A stretch of 64,000 bases of DNA, taken from assembly GCA_026724425.1 (NCBI GenBank), contig JAIUCV010001099.1, forward strand, positions 1-64,000, given 5' to 3'. Positions 23,200-35,222 of the stretch are shown here, piece after piece; the first letter of the stretch is position 1; every line of letters starts with the position of its first letter. Source of the stretch: Erythrophleum ivorense. Its lineage: Eukaryota; Streptophyta; Magnoliopsida; Fabales; Fabaceae. The position numbers were made by a program, and so were the translations under genes. Under the pieces are notes generated by a model, which worked only from the letters and a program-made list of their open reading frames with translations, was not told the origin of the DNA and ran no database searches.

Positions 23200-24354
23200 C
23201 TCTACCCTGGGTCTATGGTCTGGATGCAAAAGCTAACTCCTTCTACTGTGTAGGCTGTGTGCAGTCTCTGGCTATATGCCTCGGCCTATCACACCTGTAA
23301 CATATGTTCTGGCCCACATAACATGGTTTACCTTCATGATTCCTACCACATTAACTGCAGGCCGCTGAAGTGCAACTAACTGTACTAGATGGAGCCGATC
23401 TCTTTCTACTTTTACCTCTTCTATTCCACTGACCTCTGCCACCTCTTTTACTGCTAATGGTGGCTGGTAACTCCTTACGTGGCCTTTTGTTCTCAGGGAG
23501 GGGAGGTGTGGCACTCAAGATTGGATGCATCATCCTTAGATTTGCTTCTGTGACTCTGCAAACCTCGACTAGGGCATTAAAATCCCTAATTCTCTGGGGC
23601 ATTGCTCTGTTTTTGATCTCTGATAAAAGCCCCTTTTCCAATTTATCTACTCTCTATCTCTCATCATCATGTTTCTATAAATAAGAAGAATATTTAGAGA
23701 GCTCTACAAATCTCAACACATACTGATCCACTGACATTTCCTCTGTTTGTCTCAAGAGTACAAACTCTGACTCCTTTTGGTCCCAGATGGAACTGGGGAA
23801 GTATTGCTTATAAAATTCCTATAGAAATATTTCCCAATTGATCAAGAGGTTCTTTGATTTAATGGTAGGCTTAGTGCTTCTCCACCAATAATCTACTTCT
23901 TTCTTTAACTAAAAAATGGCCATCACGTCCTTCTGCTCATATGTGTACTCCATCACCTTGAATATCTCCTTTAATTGCATAATCCAGGTTTTTGCTTTCT
24001 CTGTACTCAACTCACCATCAAAGGTAAGAGGCCCGAATTTCCTAAACTAGGCTATGATTTGTCTAGTAGAGGGCTACTTAGGAACAAGAGGTGTCTAAGT
24101 GGTAGAGTTTGTGAGGTATGTGGGTGTTGGCCTTAGGGGATCACCTCTGAATTCTTAGAACGATTTGAGTGTTGTGGTGGAGGAGTAGGCCTATCATTGT
24201 CCCTCTAAGCAAGCCATTCTTGCAACTGCATAATCATGGCCTGTTGTTGATCCAGGCGAGCTATAATAGTCTGCAAGGCTCCAGCCATTGGATCACTAGT
24301 CTCTGGATCTGCTAGAGTTGCTCTAGAGGGCTTACCTTTCTGGGTGTTCAGCAT
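23200..24354 (-). pseudogene. Tekay-type gag with CCHC zinc knuckle, inactivated
   Basis: Gag would form the virus-like particle and bind element RNA. A minus-strand ATG at 24352-24354 opens MLNTQKGKPSRA, which fits a gag start 140 bp after the primer-binding site. The retrotransposon gag core follows (LGPLTFDGE, then YFPSSIWDQKESEF and LEKGLLSEIKNR at 23641). A basic segment near 23420 precedes a perfect CX2CX4HX4C knuckle, CYRCDRPRHIARDC, at 23261-23302. At least four stops and a frameshift separate these pieces. Family and function are clear, but it is not translatable as one protein. Confidence 0.88.
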
Positions 24355-24496
24355 CTTTCTGAAATATCATAAATATAATTCAATATAAAATATGAACACA
24401 CGCCATAGTTTCACATTCATTTCATCCATATACAGCCCATACATAACTAGCAATCACACTTTCAAGCCATAACCCACACTAGAATGCTTGAACCTT

Positions 24497-24509
24497 TACT
24501 TTGATACCA
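24497..24509 (-). other. Primer-binding site, tRNA-iMet type
   Basis: The minus strand reads TGGTATCAAAGTA five bases after the 5' LTR end (…GGTATTACA). The start TGGTATCA matches the usual plant initiator-Met tRNA primer site TGGTATCAGAGC. Confidence 0.85.
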
Positions 24510-24514
24510 ATAAA

Positions 24515-25228
24515 TGTAATACCTTAGCTTCCTAGCATTTACATTTCATCACAAAGGCTTGTCTTAATACAATTACATGAAAACAACACTTTTTAGTAGC
24601 GGAAAATTGCATAATTGAGAGCCCATTTGCATCATTCTTGTCTTTAAGGACCATGTGGACTTATAAATTTCATTTTCCATCCATAACATATCCATTCATA
24701 TTAGAAACATCACAATTTGTCTCAAGAATATCATATTTCAAACCATATTTCACAAAACCAAAATTTTGCTCTCGAATTACTGTACTAATTTTTTTATATG
24801 AACTTTGAAAATTCATAATTAATTCTAAAAGAAATTGAAATTATGTATATGATAGCTTTCTAGAAAGCTCTAGATGTCAATTAATTAATAAAAATAATTC
24901 TAAACCAAGACAATAGCATTTAACCCATGAAAAATAATATAACAGTACATCAGGTCTACTTTTAGATAGCTACAGGTCCTAGAATGTCAAAATTTTATTT
25001 CTCCCTCTACAAAACTCTAAATGTGGTGCTCTTAGTGGCTATGGAAATTTTATGGTATCTTGTTTATACCTGTAAAATTTCATAAACATTGGACTTCATT
25101 TGGCCCACGAACGAGACAGAAAAGAAAATTGACTATATGAACATTATCCTTGACAATTCTGCATAATTTGGCCAATTTTGAACACTCATAATAAATTCTC
25201 TATAACTCCACTTTAGGTGCTATCTTGA
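24515..25228 (-). repeat. Truncated 5' LTR of the Tekay-type element
   Basis: It is a direct repeat of 11895-12610, starting TGTAATACC on the plus strand. Similarity stops at about 25228, inside the LTR, where MULE transposase sequence begins. About 2.7 kb of LTR is missing. Confidence 0.88.
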
Positions 25229-25419
25229 ATGCCCAAAATACATGCTTGAACATTGATATTGGTTCACTACTAGAGGTGCATTAGGGACATTGTTTCATCA
25301 CAAACTCAAAGTATGAGCCATGCATAAAATGTTGAACTATGGTTAGCCACTTAGGCAACGTAGCATTCAAGCTCTCCCAGTTACCAAAAGGAACAATGGT
25401 GGATTTATGTTCTGCTCTT
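25229..25419 (-). pseudogene. MULE (MuDR-type) transposase fragment, downstream part
   Basis: On the minus strand this short piece reads AEHKSTIVPFGNWESL, then ATLPKWLTIVQHFMHGSYFE and, after a stop, EPISMFKHVFWAF. Plant MuDR-type transposases have the same order just before their DDE catalytic domain: a W-E-S-Y-like block, L-P-x-W-L, G-x-Y, then F-x-x-x-F-W-A-F. It continues the fragment at 43779-44642. The two are separated only by the 18.4-kb Athila element and its 5-bp duplication. It ends abruptly at the truncated Tekay LTR, so the DDE domain is lost. One stop is visible. Certainly a remnant. Confidence 0.8.
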
Positions 25420-27455
25420 TGATAACTATTGCCAAATATTTATGAATAACTTGGTTATGAAAACAAATTTGTAGATAGAGGTGCTACCAAAATTGTCTCC
25501 TATGGAAATAGATTCTAATTACTTAAGGAAGCTTTCTAAATGTCAAATACAATGTAAAAGCGAATAATTCTAGAGATTTGTTGAGGGTTTAATGACTAGA
25601 ATTAAAAGTAATTAAAAAATTAAAATAAAACTACTTGTTAGAATCAAAGAAAATGTTAACAATCAAACAATTAAGTGTAGCTAGCCTTGAGAGTGAATTC
25701 TTTGAAGTTTAATTATTATCATCTAAATTATATTTCACTAAGGTTTGAACCTAATCCTCTTTAGTGTATTCATAATAAATTTTCTCAAGTGACCACTTAA
25801 AAATGCAAGAGCCTAGTAAGTTAATGACTCTTGAGACCTTAATATTACACTAGCTTATTAATTCTTGCATTAAACTCCTTGAACATACTAAAACATAGAT
25901 TAATTGATTATTAAAGGTTCTGCACTTTCATCCTAGATGCCTAATTAACCAATTAAACATTAAGATTTCTCAAATTAAAATTTAAGTTCAAAAATCCAAC
26001 AAGACTACACAACAACCATTGTAATAATCAGGTTGAAAATTAAAAGGAATAAAGAATGAAATGTGCACTTATAAAATAGAGAAATAATTGAACAATTAAT
26101 CCTCTAATTCAATCTTCAAAAGGTCAATCCAATAGCTTAACAATTTCAAGAATCTAAACCAAAATTGTAGCCATAATCCTTAAGTAATTATAAGTTAAAC
26201 CTAGACTCATAAAACCAGAAAATTTAGCTAAATCCTGAAGCATTTGTCTTGGATGCAGATCTACACTTCAAGGCCTTCATTCCAAGCTAGCTACATGAAG
26301 GAATTAAGCTCTCATTGACGAAAATTTATGGAGGAAAATTTGGTATGTTTCTTTGACCATGGAAGCTCCAAAAATGGGAGAAGATGACAATGCATTCTTG
26401 GATATGTGGGTAAATCTCCCCCAATTCATGAATTTGCCTCCTCAACCACCAGAATGCCCTAGTCCCCTCATGTGACTAATCGTTCATGTATTTTTGTGTC
26501 AATTCCCATGCATTCTACATGTGCATCCTTATCATCCTTTCACGTGAGACCTAGTGCTTGAGAGAGTCAATGTAAGTGTAAGAGTGGAGTGTTCTAATGC
26601 TTGATTGTATGTCAACGTGTAAGAATGTGGTATGTGATTGGAAAGAGCCATGTAGCTGCGTATCCATGTGCGAGTGCCAATCCATGCATAAATCAGTGAG
26701 GAAGAGGGTCATGAATTAACGTGATCTGGTGTAGCATTTTGTGTATGAATCTATATCTATGTGTAAGTGAATCTAGTCCTTTTTCTCGTTCCTCCCTAAT
26801 GCAGAATGACATGTGCTTCATGTGACTAATGAGTTTGGCCCTTAGATGTCCATGTGAGAGTCCCGTGCCTATAACGTGGTTATGTGCATGTAACAGAGTC
26901 AATGTGTCCTTTGTGGATCAACGTGAGGCCTCCACAAAATTGCCATGCATATAATCAATTCGAGAATGAGAGAATGGAGCAAGTGGGCCACATGTGAATC
27001 AAGTGCATTCAAGAGAGAGACTAAAAGTGTAATGGATTATGAATTAGGGGGCCCTCATCTCTTATTTTCCCAATTTTTGATTTTCTAAAAATGCATTTAA
27101 AATTTTGGACAACTATCTGCTACTTTAAGTTGCACACATATAGCTTCTATCTTAAGATCTTAGCTCTTGATTCAATCTTATAACCTTTAACTCTTCTTTA
27201 AATTAATCTCTACTATTTAAATTCCATTTGCCCACAAAAAATATGCACAAATAATAAAAAATATCAAGTAAAAAATTCATAAAATTATTTAAAAAGAATT
27301 CATGCATTAAAAATCAAGAATTGTGCAAATTAATTCTTAGAGTGCAATAATAGCCAATAAAACCAAATCTTATCTAATACAATTCAATATGCCAAAATTC
27401 ATCATTAAAAAGTCCAAATAAAAAGGAATAAAATATATAAAAATAATATTTATCA
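25420..27455 (-). repeat. Athila 3' LTR (2,036 bp)
   Basis: A direct repeat of 41756-43778, with clear but imperfect identity in the first 270 bp that I compared by eye. It contains a middle block (about 26460-27010) rich in CATGTG/ACGTG-type words. Confidence 0.92.
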
Positions 27456-27473
27456 GTTCCCCCACACTTAAAC
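27456..27473 (-). other. Polypurine tract of the Athila element
   Basis: The minus-strand sequence GTTTAAGTGTGGGGGAAC lies directly before the TGATAAATATT start of the 3' LTR. The AAGTGTGGGGGA form is usual for Athila elements. Confidence 0.8.
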
Positions 27474-28543
27474 TTTTGTATCCCAAGCAAAAGAAATTAA
27501 AACTCTAAGAAAAAGATAATGAAAAGAAACAAAAAAGGAAATGTTTAGGCCACTAAGTATAAGGACGATCATAGCATATCAACATCCCAACTACTTAAGT
27601 CATATCACTTGCATTAATGCAACAAGTACCATGGTAATATACTTAACAAAAATGAAATGCAATAATGGTCCCTCACATGGATTAGTATTTGTCACTCTAC
27701 TCCTAGTATTTAGGGTTAAGTGTTTACTCTCAAACTCCTACTTGTCCAATTTTACTACTATATGCTTAGCTATTATCTATATCTCCACCACTCAAAATCA
27801 AATGTTAATATACAAATTATAAGGTCTTTAGTATAGTTGTAATGTAGGCCAAGGTAAGAAATAAGTGGTAAATAAAAGAAATAAAGAACAATTCAAGAAA
27901 CAAAGTGGATACTTAAAATCATTAAGAGCATAAAGAAAAAGGATGTAGAATAGAATATATGTGCATTTCAAAGCTTTATTCACTACAAATAAACATGTGC
28001 ACAAAGAAACCAAAAAGTGGCATTTCTTTCTTTTCCTTTTCTTTTTTTTTTTCATTTTTTTCTTCTATATATATATATATATTCCTTTTCTCATTTGCTT
28101 TTCTTCTTCTTCTTTTTTTTCAAACTCTTTTTTTTCAATTATGTATATTTCCTCAACAAAAGCACCATTTTTTCTTTTCTTAAACATTTTTTCAACCATG
28201 CACATTTCCAAAAAGGACAAACTAAATGGCCTAAAAATGATGTGAAAATGCATATCCATCCACCCCCTAGCAAGATAAAATAATCTTAACAATCAAAAGT
28301 ATCCTAACAACAAGGTAAAAAAGATATTTATTTGTTTCTTATGACTAAAAGGTTAAAAAGAAAACATATAAAGCTTAAAGGGGTAAAACAAAGGGTAAAA
28401 CACAAGTGGGATGGTTATTTGGCTCTATGTACAACAAAAGAAAAATGAATGCTTTTATCCTTTCCATGCATGGTAAATGCACAAATGTGGTCTTGAAAAA
28501 TATTCCATCTAAGTTTTAGAGTAAAAGTAGGATAGGGGATATA
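27474..28543 (-). other. Athila 3' internal non-coding region
   Basis: No conserved protein was found on either strand. It contains a (TA)n run at about 28064-28081 and pyrimidine-rich tracts at 28020-28140. The overlapping Phe-rich open frames here arise from those tracts. Confidence 0.5.
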
Positions 28544-29789
28544 TGTCATACTTAGCTTTTACTAACTCATTCATATTAGACAGAAGGTTTCCAGTAAAAT
28601 TCACATTCATTTATAAGCTTTCAACATCAAAATTGGGCCATTTACTGGTCATTTTGAGTTATAGGGGTCCAAACTTAGTTCTTTCTTTTCCTTAATCCAT
28701 TTTCATCATAAAAAAGTGTATTCATACTTATTTTATTATGCCTAGCTCATGGAACACCCAAAATTTCACTTCAACCCGAGATGACAACATGAATAAAAAA
28801 TCTACACTAATTTTGAAAATTCATAACTCAGGTTGTGCAACTCCAAATCATGTAAATTAGGTGTCTATGGAAATCTTAGAATGTGAACTACATGCTATGA
28901 AATTTTTAGGCAAATCTAAGTTCATTGGTCTTATCAAATGCAATGAAATAGTAACCTGAATCGAGTTGGAAACCATATAACAGGCCTAAACTTTGAAAAT
29001 ACATATCTTGAGCTACGCCATTCCAAATTTGGTGGTTTTAGTAGCCACAAAAATTTTATAATGTCAACTATAAGCATGTAAAATATCATGAGCATTGGAG
29101 TTCATTTGGACCCTAAAAAACATAAAATATCATAGTTGTGTAGTGTGAACAGTATAGGACCATTTTAAAAATTCTACACAATTTTAGAAATTTGTAAAAT
29201 ATTTTATACAATTCCAAAAATTATGGTTCTTGACTTGCTAGAAATTTTTATGTGAGGTTTAAATGCATGCCAAATCTTAGACTCAAACTAGATCATTTGT
29301 GCCACTTTTCACATAGGAATTGTTTATGGCAAATTTAAGACCAATTTTGGTTCCAATTTGGACCATTTGGTGTCCAATATGGTTTTCTTCCACTTTAAGC
29401 ACATTACTTCCATCATAAATGACATTTCTAATCATTCCATATCATACCAAAATAGTTAGATCAAAATTTGACCGTTTGATACCCAATATTACATACATCC
29501 ATCATATCATCTCATATATCAAATTGTACCATAATGCATGTACATTGCCACAAATGGTTATACATTGCTATTCTTATACTTTTATACATGGTTCCATCAT
29601 AAAACATGACATATGATCATCATATACATCATGAAGCCATAAGGATACATGTAAAGAGTGATTGTAACACTCCATAAGTAATTAAGGTGTTAATCACGGA
29701 TTAGATTAATTAGGAATAATTAATATGGGTTAAGATTTAATTGAGATAGAAATCCTATCTAGGCTTAAATTAATAGATCATGATAAGAG

Positions 29790-30095
29790 GTTAATAGGGG
29801 CCCAATGGGTTAGGTGTAGACTCAACCCAATTTAGTGTGATGGAGGCCCAAAATCCACCTTGTATAGACTCTTCTAAGTGGCCCAATAACCCTTGTGCAG
29901 ACCCACATTCTTGAGCTCTTCAAACTTGGCCCAAACTTAAGTAAACTTCAGCAACCCAATGTATAAGAACTGGCCCAACAAAATTCTGCAGCCCAACACT
30001 TTAAAACTTGCCCAATAACCTAAAATCTGAAGCCCAAATGAAGTTGGACCTTAGAGCAACCCATGACCCATCTTTGACCCAACTAAAACCCTAAT
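29790..30095 (+). promoter_or_regulatory. CCCA (site II-like) and telo-box cluster in a solo LTR
   Basis: More than a dozen CCCA words lie in about 300 bp, for example GGCCCAAAAT, GTGGCCCAATAA, TTGGCCCAAAC, CAGCCCAACAC and AAGCCCAAATG. An AAAACCCTAA telo-box-like site lies near 30085. The block precedes a likely transcribed leader. The regulatory role is inferred. Confidence 0.45.
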
Positions 30096-31649
30096 ACATT
30101 AGCCTCTTCCTCATACTTGCTGAAACATAAAACTTAAGAAGCAAAATTCGGAGGTTGAGAAAGAGGCTAGGGTTGGGAGTAAGAATTCTGCATTTTCTCA
30201 CATTTAGAACAAGATTTAGCCAAGGTAATAGTTATACAACTTAATCCCCTCATCTCTCTCTTTAATTTGGCCTAATTAATTTTTCATTTGGAGCATTTTC
30301 ATCCTACCCAAAAATCTGAAATGTGGGTGTTTGGAGATTTTCTTGGTGAAATTCGTAGGTTGAGGTTAGGGCTGACATTAGGTGAGTTTAAACCCTTCAT
30401 TTTGATACTTCATTTGTTAATTTGAGACCCCCATAGCTTATTTATAAAATGGGTATTAATTCTGTACGAATTTGCTTAGGATTTTAGGCGGAATATTGAG
30501 TTTTCTGGTGAAGGACACTCTAATCCGAATTTGGGATTTGTGATGGCTGTTGCAATTTGTCTACAAGTGAGGTAACCGGGTTTATATCAATTCCATGTAT
30601 ATATTTGATTTAATTTCATATGTTGCTGCATATGAATGATTTGAAATATTGAATGAATCGATTGGCTATCTGTTGAATTGTGATTAGATCTTGTGAATCC
30701 ATGGTGGAGCTGTGGTGCGGCTGTCACCCGTGCAAGTGCTTCGATCGAGCACCGAATTATGATCAAACCCCAGATGCACAGAGCCCTGGTTGTGCTCAAT
30801 AGAGAGTAGGTGCCGTGGACGGGCCTCTCCCAGTGTTAATGGCCTTTAACATATGATAATATGATTGCTAGTATGAGATAGTAATCATGATAGCCTAATT
30901 GTTTCATTTGCTAATATGATGGATATGATTCTGATGTTGATTTTGATTCATGCTTATAAGCTAATTAAACTGGATATATAATGGAATTACATTAGTTACT
31001 GAAATTTATATCTCACTCCGTTTTATGGGATTAATATTTCAGGTGAAGGTTCCTCGAGTAAGGATAAGGGTAAGCAAGTGGATGAACATCCATGAGCGGA
31101 GGTCGGGTGTGGGGAGCTACACTTGGTTTGAGTAGAATATGGTAGATGCAATTTTGTTATTAGTTTACATAGTATCATCATGTAATCATGTTGCCAAGTG
31201 TAGGCGTTCATATTTTGTTTGATTGAAATGTAACCGTTAAGGATTTAAGTCTCATTATAGTTGAATATTAATGTATGAACTTATAGTATCATATATATGG
31301 TTTTGTTGAAATTGTGATATGGGTTACCATATGGGAATTGTAGTCATATGATGCCTTGAATGTGGACATAAGCTATTGTTGAATGGAATCTCTATAGAAT
31401 GTGCATGGGATGTTAATTGCTGCTAATGTATGTGTTCTTGCTGTCATATATTCATGAATTTGCTAATATGAGCTAGTTGGGCAAGTAGGAAGTAGTAATT
31501 AAGTTTTGCAATGGTAATGGATAGATTGATGGGTAAACAGGGTAGGTAAACACCATTTGGATCACATAAAATAAGGGAAGGTGGACTTGGAGTGTTTCTA
31601 GGATGAGATTTGGAGTGTAGGAGGTGAAATTTGGGTAATGTAGTTATAG

Positions 31650-32100
31650 GAGGGATTCTCGCCACGGCTAAGAAGGCTTCGCCACGGCCAAATGAGAGAC
31701 AGAGCCAAAGGGCACCGTGGCATAACCAATCCCGCCGCGGCGCAAGAGTGGAAAACTAACATAGGGAGTGACAGTGGCGAGGAGCGCCATGGCTTGATAC
31801 ATCTCGCCGTGGTGCAAAGTGGGAAAAATCGCCCAGGAGGGTAACAGAACCAAAACTCGTCGCGGCGCGAGTCGAAGAAATTAATTAAGAGTTACCCAGT
31901 AGCAAAACTCGCCGTGGCGCAAATATATTGCATCGATGCGCGAATCGGGAAGGTGGAGAACAGTAGATCCAGGAAGCATTTCCGCCCCAGCGCCGCATAG
32001 GTTGGCCGCGGCGAAGATCCAACTCGCCGCGGCGAGATTTGTGAAATTTGTCCAGTGATTCCAGAGAGCCACTTGGCCGTGGCAGGGAAGATATAAGCCA
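31650..32100. repeat. Cluster of CGCCGCGGCG-type palindromes
   Basis: Ten or so variants of TCGCCRYGGCGA occur in a GC-rich island. One is a perfect 14-bp palindrome, CTCGCCGCGGCGAG, at 32023-32036. It has the same outer arms (CTCGC...GCGAG) as the TATA-centred dyads at 6000-6240 and 59035-59230. Confidence 0.8.
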
Positions 32101-32886
32101 CCGCACAAGTCCCCAAACCCCTACCTTTAGCCTAGAAAACCTCAATTTCTTTAACGGTAATGGTAGGAAATGATATAGGAACACTTGTGGGAGGTAATTA
32201 TGTATTAAAACTTATGAACGGTTGAATCATGAACCCCTTATAGTAGTAGGATTTCTTTTATGCAAATTTTGTTTTGTTGTGGTGGTATGGTGATGACCCT
32301 AACATCAAGGTTCAAATTTTCTCATATTTTCGTAATGTGGTAAAATATAATGACCTCAAACATTGATCATTAACTATTAGTCGTATATTTAATCATAACT
32401 ACAATGGTAACAAGGTAGGGTTGTCACAGTGATATAGACACATATGATAAAATTTAATACTGCAAGATTGCTAATACATCATATCTCTAATATCTAAGTC
32501 TTCTCATGGTCCTAGCTTTGGCTTGGTGAACCTGAAATGGTTAATGGGAGCATGGAGGTGAGATTTGAGAGAATCTAGTAGCTAATCTCAACCAATTCAA
32601 TATATATATAAGAATGTTATGAGTATATGCTATACATATGGTGCAAGAATGCTATGCTTGTGCCTCATATGAATCAAATGCATCATAAAACATGAACACT
32701 CATTCATTCCTTAGCCATGGCATCATACTAAACTTGCTAGGCTCAATTTTTTTCAACCTGAGGACCAAGAAGAAGCTACTATGCTCAATTTCATATCTTA
32801 GGGGAGTTAGGAGCCGAAAACCTTTCATACTCATACATAAAATTCGCTATGGAAATCATGCTAAACATATTTCACGAATGCATTAA

Positions 32887-35222
32887 TGATAACTCAAATA
32901 TTCTTCATATTTTTACCCATTAATTATGGATTTTTTGTTAATCAATTGATGATAGTTTGAGCTTTAGTGGATGTTATTTAGTTTAGGAAATAAATTTTCA
33001 TCCTTTGGAATTTTGTTGAATAAATTGAGCATTTTAATGATTTAATTTTTAGGTGATAATTTCATTTCATAGGCTTTGATTTCCTTTCATTTTTTTAGGG
33101 AATTATGTGAGAAGGACTGTGCAGCACACATGAATCGTACATCTTGAATGACACGTACTCTCACATATAGGCAACTCTTCATACTCATGTGGAAGCATCT
33201 CTTCCCATCTGGCCCACGTCACATAAGGAGCATGCATGGATTTACGAAGGCAGCACGAGTCCAGCTGGACATCCACATTCATCCACGAAACTATTCACAT
33301 CCACATCAGTCTCAAAAGTCTAGCTCACTCATCACACAAAAGGTGGCTCAGGTTTGTGGGAGGAAGAGCACGTGAAGAAGCAGCTCCCTACATCGACGTC
33401 CAGTGAAGCTATCATCCATTCTACGGAGAACAAAACACACACTCATTCAACCAGAGGAAGCAATACACGTTCATGCACTGACAGCACTTCACCCAGATCA
33501 CTTCACACAGGTTGTCACACCACATTCATGTTGATTCATTCCACATAACACACTCTCACATGCTGCAAGCTTATCCACGGCACACACTCCAATAGTTCCA
33601 TCACACACACCAGGTCCAACAGCCACCCACTCACATGTAGCGACGGATATCCACGTAGCAGCTCACACTCAGGGGTTCCTCTCCATGTCACAATATACAC
33701 ATGCACAGCTGGAGAAAGGAGTGAAAGAAGTACGGGGAAGGCATGAATTGAGAGAGGAGCAGAACAGAGGAAGCTATGGGAATGAAAGGATACATGTGGG
33801 AAGGATGCATGAAGCTACGGGTTCATTGGAAAAGAAAAGGCACCAGATCAATTATCACCTATCTACATACTTGCCAATATAAACACGTGCATGGCTTGAA
33901 AGATAAGCGTCCACTCCTTGTCATACATAGAAGAATGAATCATGTGGAAGCTTGGGCAGGAGAAGAGACTCACGTGGTAATGAATAAAAGAAACTAGCAT
34001 GGCCAAAATGTGGAGCTGACGTGGAATGAGAGGAAAAACACGTGTGAACCTATGGGTTTGAGGAGAAGAGAAATAGGCAGAGCACGTGATCAATAATAGA
34101 AGAAGCACGTGCATGGACTCCTGAAATGGATACATGAAGAGAGGATTAAAGGCTCGAACAAGGCAGCATCCAAGAGAGCAATACATGTGATCATTAAAAA
34201 AGGAGAGTGAGGAGCACGTGATGGAGAGAGATGGGTATTTTAGGAAGCTCCAGTATGTCATTCCATCGAATCCATTCATCATTCATACACATCCATCGTC
34301 TCAGCTTCAGCTGTGGCTCATTCACCCTTTGTCCCTTCCATTATTCACCATTCTATGAAGCACTAATTCCCTCTTGTAGCTAGCTTGGATGTAACCTTTG
34401 GATGGAAACTTGAATCTAAGGAGATTGTCAATGGATTGGGCTAAGATTTCCTATCTTTTTAGCACTTTTCTTTTTTTGTATTATCTGGGTTAAGATTGTA
34501 TTGGATTGAGAATTTGTGTTGTTTATAATTAGTAGCTGGTTAGACACTAATTAAAAAAGTAATTGATGATTAATTAATTAATTTAAGTGCTAAATTTTTC
34601 ATTCTCCTTTAATTTCTCATGTATGCAATTAAGGTGTTTGATGAAATGCATGTTAAAAATTGAGTATTTAATTGTTTAATTTGAGGTGTCTTTGGAGTTT
34701 AGTTGGTTAATTGAATATCTTAGGGTAATAATTCAGAGGCTAATTTGATCAATTAATCACTCAATTCAAGTGTTTAGTGATCCTAATGACAAGAATTAGT
34801 AATTTAATGTGGAATTGAGGTCTCCATTCAACGTCAAATTGTTAATCTCTTGAATCTTGTGTGATAACTCAAGATACATTGCCTTGAACACAAATAAAGA
34901 CTCTTAAACTAGAATCAATGATAATTGAATTAGGATAAGGATAGTGGATACCAAGGGATAAATCCAAAGCAAGTCACATGTCTATCATTCACTTCTTAAT
35001 TTATACATTTAGGTAGTAGCTAGGAATTTTAATTCATTCTAATTTTAGTTAGTTTAATTAGATCAAAACCCCCTTAATTAGGTATTTTTTAGATATCCTT
35101 TTATACTTAGAAAACTTAATTGAATATTGAAATTTATTTCCAAGAGAAACAATCTAGGTTGTACCCTATATTACAAATCATTTTTAACCTAGTTTACTTG
35201 AGGTTACTCAACACAATCGCTA
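32887..35222 (+). mobile_element. Solo LTR (about 2.34 kb), Athila-like, with target-site duplication ATTAA
   Basis: It begins TGATAACTC and ends ATCGCTA, flanked by a perfect ATTAA at 32882-32886 and 35223-35227. The end reads TA instead of CA, which one C-to-T change would explain. The 5' TGATAA and the ACGTG-rich middle resemble the Athila LTRs here, but it lies in the opposite orientation. The late block with GGTTGTACCCTATATTACAA (about 35159) is also typical of this LTR type. Confidence 0.7.
33369..34220. promoter_or_regulatory. Cluster of seven CACGTG palindromes (G-box cores)
   Basis: Perfect CACGTG occurs at 33369, 33884, 33971, 34039, 34083, 34106 and 34215, with further ACGTG words between. 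G-boxes bind bZIP and bHLH factors in plants. Whether these act in the LTR is unknown. Confidence 0.6.

Larger units (their letters stand above)
11895..25228 (-). mobile_element. Decayed Tekay-type Ty3/gypsy chromovirus, minus strand
   Basis: Read on the minus strand the order is truncated 5' LTR (24515-25228), primer-binding site, gag with a CCHC knuckle, protease, RT, RNase H, integrase, chromodomain, polypurine tract and 3' LTR (11895-15329). This order and the chromodomain after the integrase define a chromovirus. The long LTRs and the chromodomain form point to the Tekay/Del clade. The RT is split by a 4.2-kb solo LTR at 17707-21938. The polyprotein has many stops and frameshifts, and several catalytic residues are changed, so the element is dead. 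About 2.7 kb of the 5' LTR is missing. The two LTRs are visibly diverged, so the insertion is not recent. Confidence 0.9.
29663..32428 (+). mobile_element. Solo LTR (2,766 bp) with target-site duplication GTGAT
   Basis: It begins TGTAACACTCC, ends GGTTGTCACA, and is flanked by a perfect GTGAT at 29658-29662 and 32429-32433. It carries a CCCA-rich promoter-like block (29790-30095) and a cluster of GC palindromes (31650-32100). The ends and the palindromes resemble Del/Tekay-type LTRs. No coding region was seen. Confidence 0.9.

Noticed and set aside
27959..28292. Phe/Lys-rich frames on both strands
   Set aside because: Pyrimidine-rich tracts and a (TA)n run in Athila non-coding sequence.
33148..34282. 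Frames of 64-139 codons in the ACGTG-rich block
   Set aside because: They sit in an Athila-like solo LTR with a perfect target-site duplication; LTRs of this type do not encode protein.
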